A stretch of DNA of 7,159 nucleotides, from the NCBI GenBank assembly GCA_018813405.1, contig JAHJBW010000143.1, forward strand, positions 1-7,159, in the 5' to 3' direction. The stretch's first letter is position 1. Each line of letters starts with the position of its first letter. The position numbers were made by a program, and so were the translations under genes. This DNA is from Candidatus Margulisiibacteriota bacterium. GTDB taxonomy: Bacteria > Margulisbacteria > WOR-1 > XYC2-FULL-46-14 > JAHJBW01. Positions 5,918 through 7,159 of this stretch are shown in pieces. The notes beneath the pieces were generated by a model. It was not told where the DNA came from and did no database searches. It saw only the letters and a program-made list of their open reading frames with translations.

Positions 5918-6567
5918 GGACAGTGACAGTTGATGAGATGCGTGAATTGGAGAAAAGAGCCTGTGCGGCCCAGGGCATAACAGCCTATGAGCTTATGGAA
6001 AAGGCCGGTAAGGCCGTGGCTGATGAGGCCGAAAAGATGCTGAAGGGCAAGAAAAAGGTATCGATCCTGATAGGGCCCGGGCAAAATGGCGGGGATGGTC
6101 TGGTGGCGGCCCGATTGCTCAAGGAAAGAGGGTATGATGTCACGGGATTCATAATTGGCGGCATCAGGGATGTCAAGAGCAATGCCTGGATAAATATGGA
6201 TAAATTCGTCCGCATGAAAGGGGCTGTTGTTGAATGCAAGGATCTGGAGGGATTTAAAAGGTCAAGCTGTGCATTCAATAATGCCGATCTAATAATTGAT
6301 GCCATATTTGGTATTGGCCTGGACAGAGCGCTCGAATCTCCTTACAGGGAAATAATCCCCATCATCAATTCCGCAGGGAAACTCATCTTATCTGTGGACG
6401 TGCCTTCGGGCATTCATGCCGATTCCGGCAGATTAATGGGAACCGCCATCATGGCAAATAAGACTATCACCTTTGCTGCTGTAAAGGAAGGGCTTGTCAG
6501 AGACCAGGGATTGATTCACGCGGGCAAGGTCGTCGTGGGGGATATTGGGATACTGGTTGAAGGTTAA
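5914..6567 (+). CDS. nnrE: NAD(P)H-hydrate epimerase, stand-alone YjeF N-terminal domain
   Basis: This enzyme interconverts the R and S forms of hydrated NAD(P)H so that the S-specific dehydratase can restore NAD(P)H. The 217 residues cover one YjeF_N domain: TVDEMRELEKRA and the MEKAG segment at the start, the nucleotide-binding loop GPGQNGGDG (54-62), LIIDAIFGIGL (126-136), and LSVDVPSGIHADSG (159-172). The more usual loop is GNNGGDG; here position 57 is Gln. Unlike the fused E. coli protein, there is no dehydratase domain, so the partner NnrD must be elsewhere or missing. GGAGGA at 5902-5907 lies 6 nt before the ATG, the clearest ribosome-binding site in the operon after nusA, and the ATG overlaps the truB stop. 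The 7-bp repeat at 6564-6591 begins at its last codon. Confidence 0.9.
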   Translation: MRTVTVDEMRELEKRACAAQGITAYELMEKAGKAVADEAEKMLKGKKKVSILIGPGQNGGDGLVAARLLKERGYDVTGFIIGGIRDVKSNAWINMDKFVRMKGAVVECKDLEGFKRSSCAFNNADLIIDAIFGIGLDRALESPYREIIPIINSAGKLILSVDVPSGIHADSGRLMGTAIMANKTITFAAVKEGLVRDQGLIHAGKVVVGDIGILVEG

Positions 6568-6591
6568 ATGTTAAATGGCAAATGTTAAATC
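6564..6591 (+). repeat. Heptanucleotide tandem repeat across the nnrE stop and nth start
   Basis: Four adjoining 7-bp units read TTAAATG, TTAAATG, GCAAATG, TTAAATC. The first contains the nnrE TAA (6565-6567). Units one to three end in ATG at 6568, 6575 and 6582, each in a different frame; only 6575 opens nth. The other two frames stop within a few codons. The array belongs to the same unit family as 5478-5505. Confidence 0.75.
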
Positions 6592-7159
6592 TGTCGAAAA
6601 AATCATAAAGATCCTTCAAAGAGAATATCCTGATGCTAAGATCGCTTTAAAATATAGAAATAGCCTTCAATTGCTTATTGCGACCATCCTTTCCGCACAG
6701 TGTACCGACAAACTGGTCAATCAGGTAACCCCAGCACTTTTCAAAAAATATAAGACCGCCAAAGATTACGCGCGGGCTGACATTAAAAAATTCGAGAAAG
6801 AGATAAAGCCTATCGGACTATACCGTGCCAAGAGCCGCAACATTATCAAGACCGGCAATATTCTGATAAAGGATTTTCTGGGCAGGGTGCCGGACAATAT
6901 GGAAGACCTGATAACCCTGGCAGGCGTGGCAAGAAAGACCGCCAATGTGGTCTTATACAATGCCTTTGGCAAGATCGAAGGGATAGCCGTGGACACCCAT
7001 GTAAGGCGTTTATCGCAACGGTTGGGTTTAACGAAGAATACCGATCCGGCAAAGATTGAAAAAGACCTGATGAAGATCGTTCCCAAAAAGATGTGGGGAA
7101 AGATCACCTATCTATTAATAGATCACGGGCGGGCCGTCTGCCGCGGCGTTCGTCCCAAA
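6575..7159 (+). CDS. nth: Endonuclease III (DNA glycosylase/AP lyase), 3'-truncated by the window
   Basis: Endonuclease III removes oxidised pyrimidines and cleaves the abasic site in base-excision repair. The frame begins MANVKSVEKIIKILQREYPD and stays open to the right edge (195 codons). Family marks are NSLQLLIATILSAQCTDKLVN (30-49), the helix-hairpin-helix LAGVARKTANVVL (115-127) with catalytic Lys121, and AVDTHVRRLSQRLGL with catalytic Asp140. The first Cys of the expected [4Fe-4S] ligand set is C189 in AVCRG; the other three should lie just past the edge. The hairpin reads AGVA where PGVG is typical. The start lies 7 bp after nnrE inside the heptamer repeat, with only a weak AAGG 11 nt upstream. 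MutY is unlikely given the Lys121/Asp140 pair. Confidence 0.95.
   Translation, partial: MANVKSVEKIIKILQREYPDAKIALKYRNSLQLLIATILSAQCTDKLVNQVTPALFKKYKTAKDYARADIKKFEKEIKPIGLYRAKSRNIIKTGNILIKDFLGRVPDNMEDLITLAGVARKTANVVLYNAFGKIEGIAVDTHVRRLSQRLGLTKNTDPAKIEKDLMKIVPKKMWGKITYLLIDHGRAVCRGVRPK

Overview
This is a bacterial chromosomal segment. All recognisable genes lie on the + strand: the 3' end of groEL, then a tightly packed transcription/translation operon read as nusA-infB-rbfA-nrnA-truB-nnrE-nth, with nth running off the right edge. The families are all core bacterial ones. I see no tRNA, rRNA, CRISPR array, insertion sequence or phage gene. Base composition looks mid-range, and the neighbouring genes look alike in codon use. 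The order nusA-infB-rbfA-nrnA-truB resembles Firmicutes, Thermotogae and several uncultured phyla. The absence of rimP upstream and of the ylxR/L7Ae-like genes between nusA and infB, and the unusual tail nnrE-nth, suggest a less-studied lineage. I cannot place it more precisely from sequence alone.

Layout: bases 2-604 read as the end of GroEL, but the normal Gly-Met-rich tail appears to be broken by one extra base near 487-492, so the open frame runs on through a terminator and a promoter. Bases 534-561 form a perfect 12-bp hairpin, the probable groEL terminator. A promoter with an extended -10 (TTGCAT, 16 nt, TGTTATAAT) begins at the next base. The roughly 105-nt leader before nusA holds a second hairpin followed by T-runs (a candidate attenuator) and a third, AT-rich hairpin.

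From 704 to the end the genes overlap or nearly touch: nusA/infB overlap by 44 bp, infB/rbfA, rbfA/nrnA and truB/nnrE by ATGA, nrnA and truB are 4 bp apart, and nnrE and nth are 7 bp apart. This points to one transcript with translational coupling. NusA (elongation, pausing, termination), IF2 (initiation), RbfA (30S maturation), NrnA (degradation of nanoRNAs and pAp) and TruB (tRNA psi55) form a gene-expression module. NnrE (NAD(P)HX repair) and Nth (base-excision repair) are repair genes riding at its end.

The least expected signal is a small family of 7-bp tandem repeats (consensus roughly TYAAATS). One four-unit array lies inside truB. Another spans the nnrE stop codon and the nth start codon, where it supplies three ATGs in three frames. 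I found no convincing new multi-gene system; the points worth a second look are the groEL tail, the nusA leader and the heptamer repeats.
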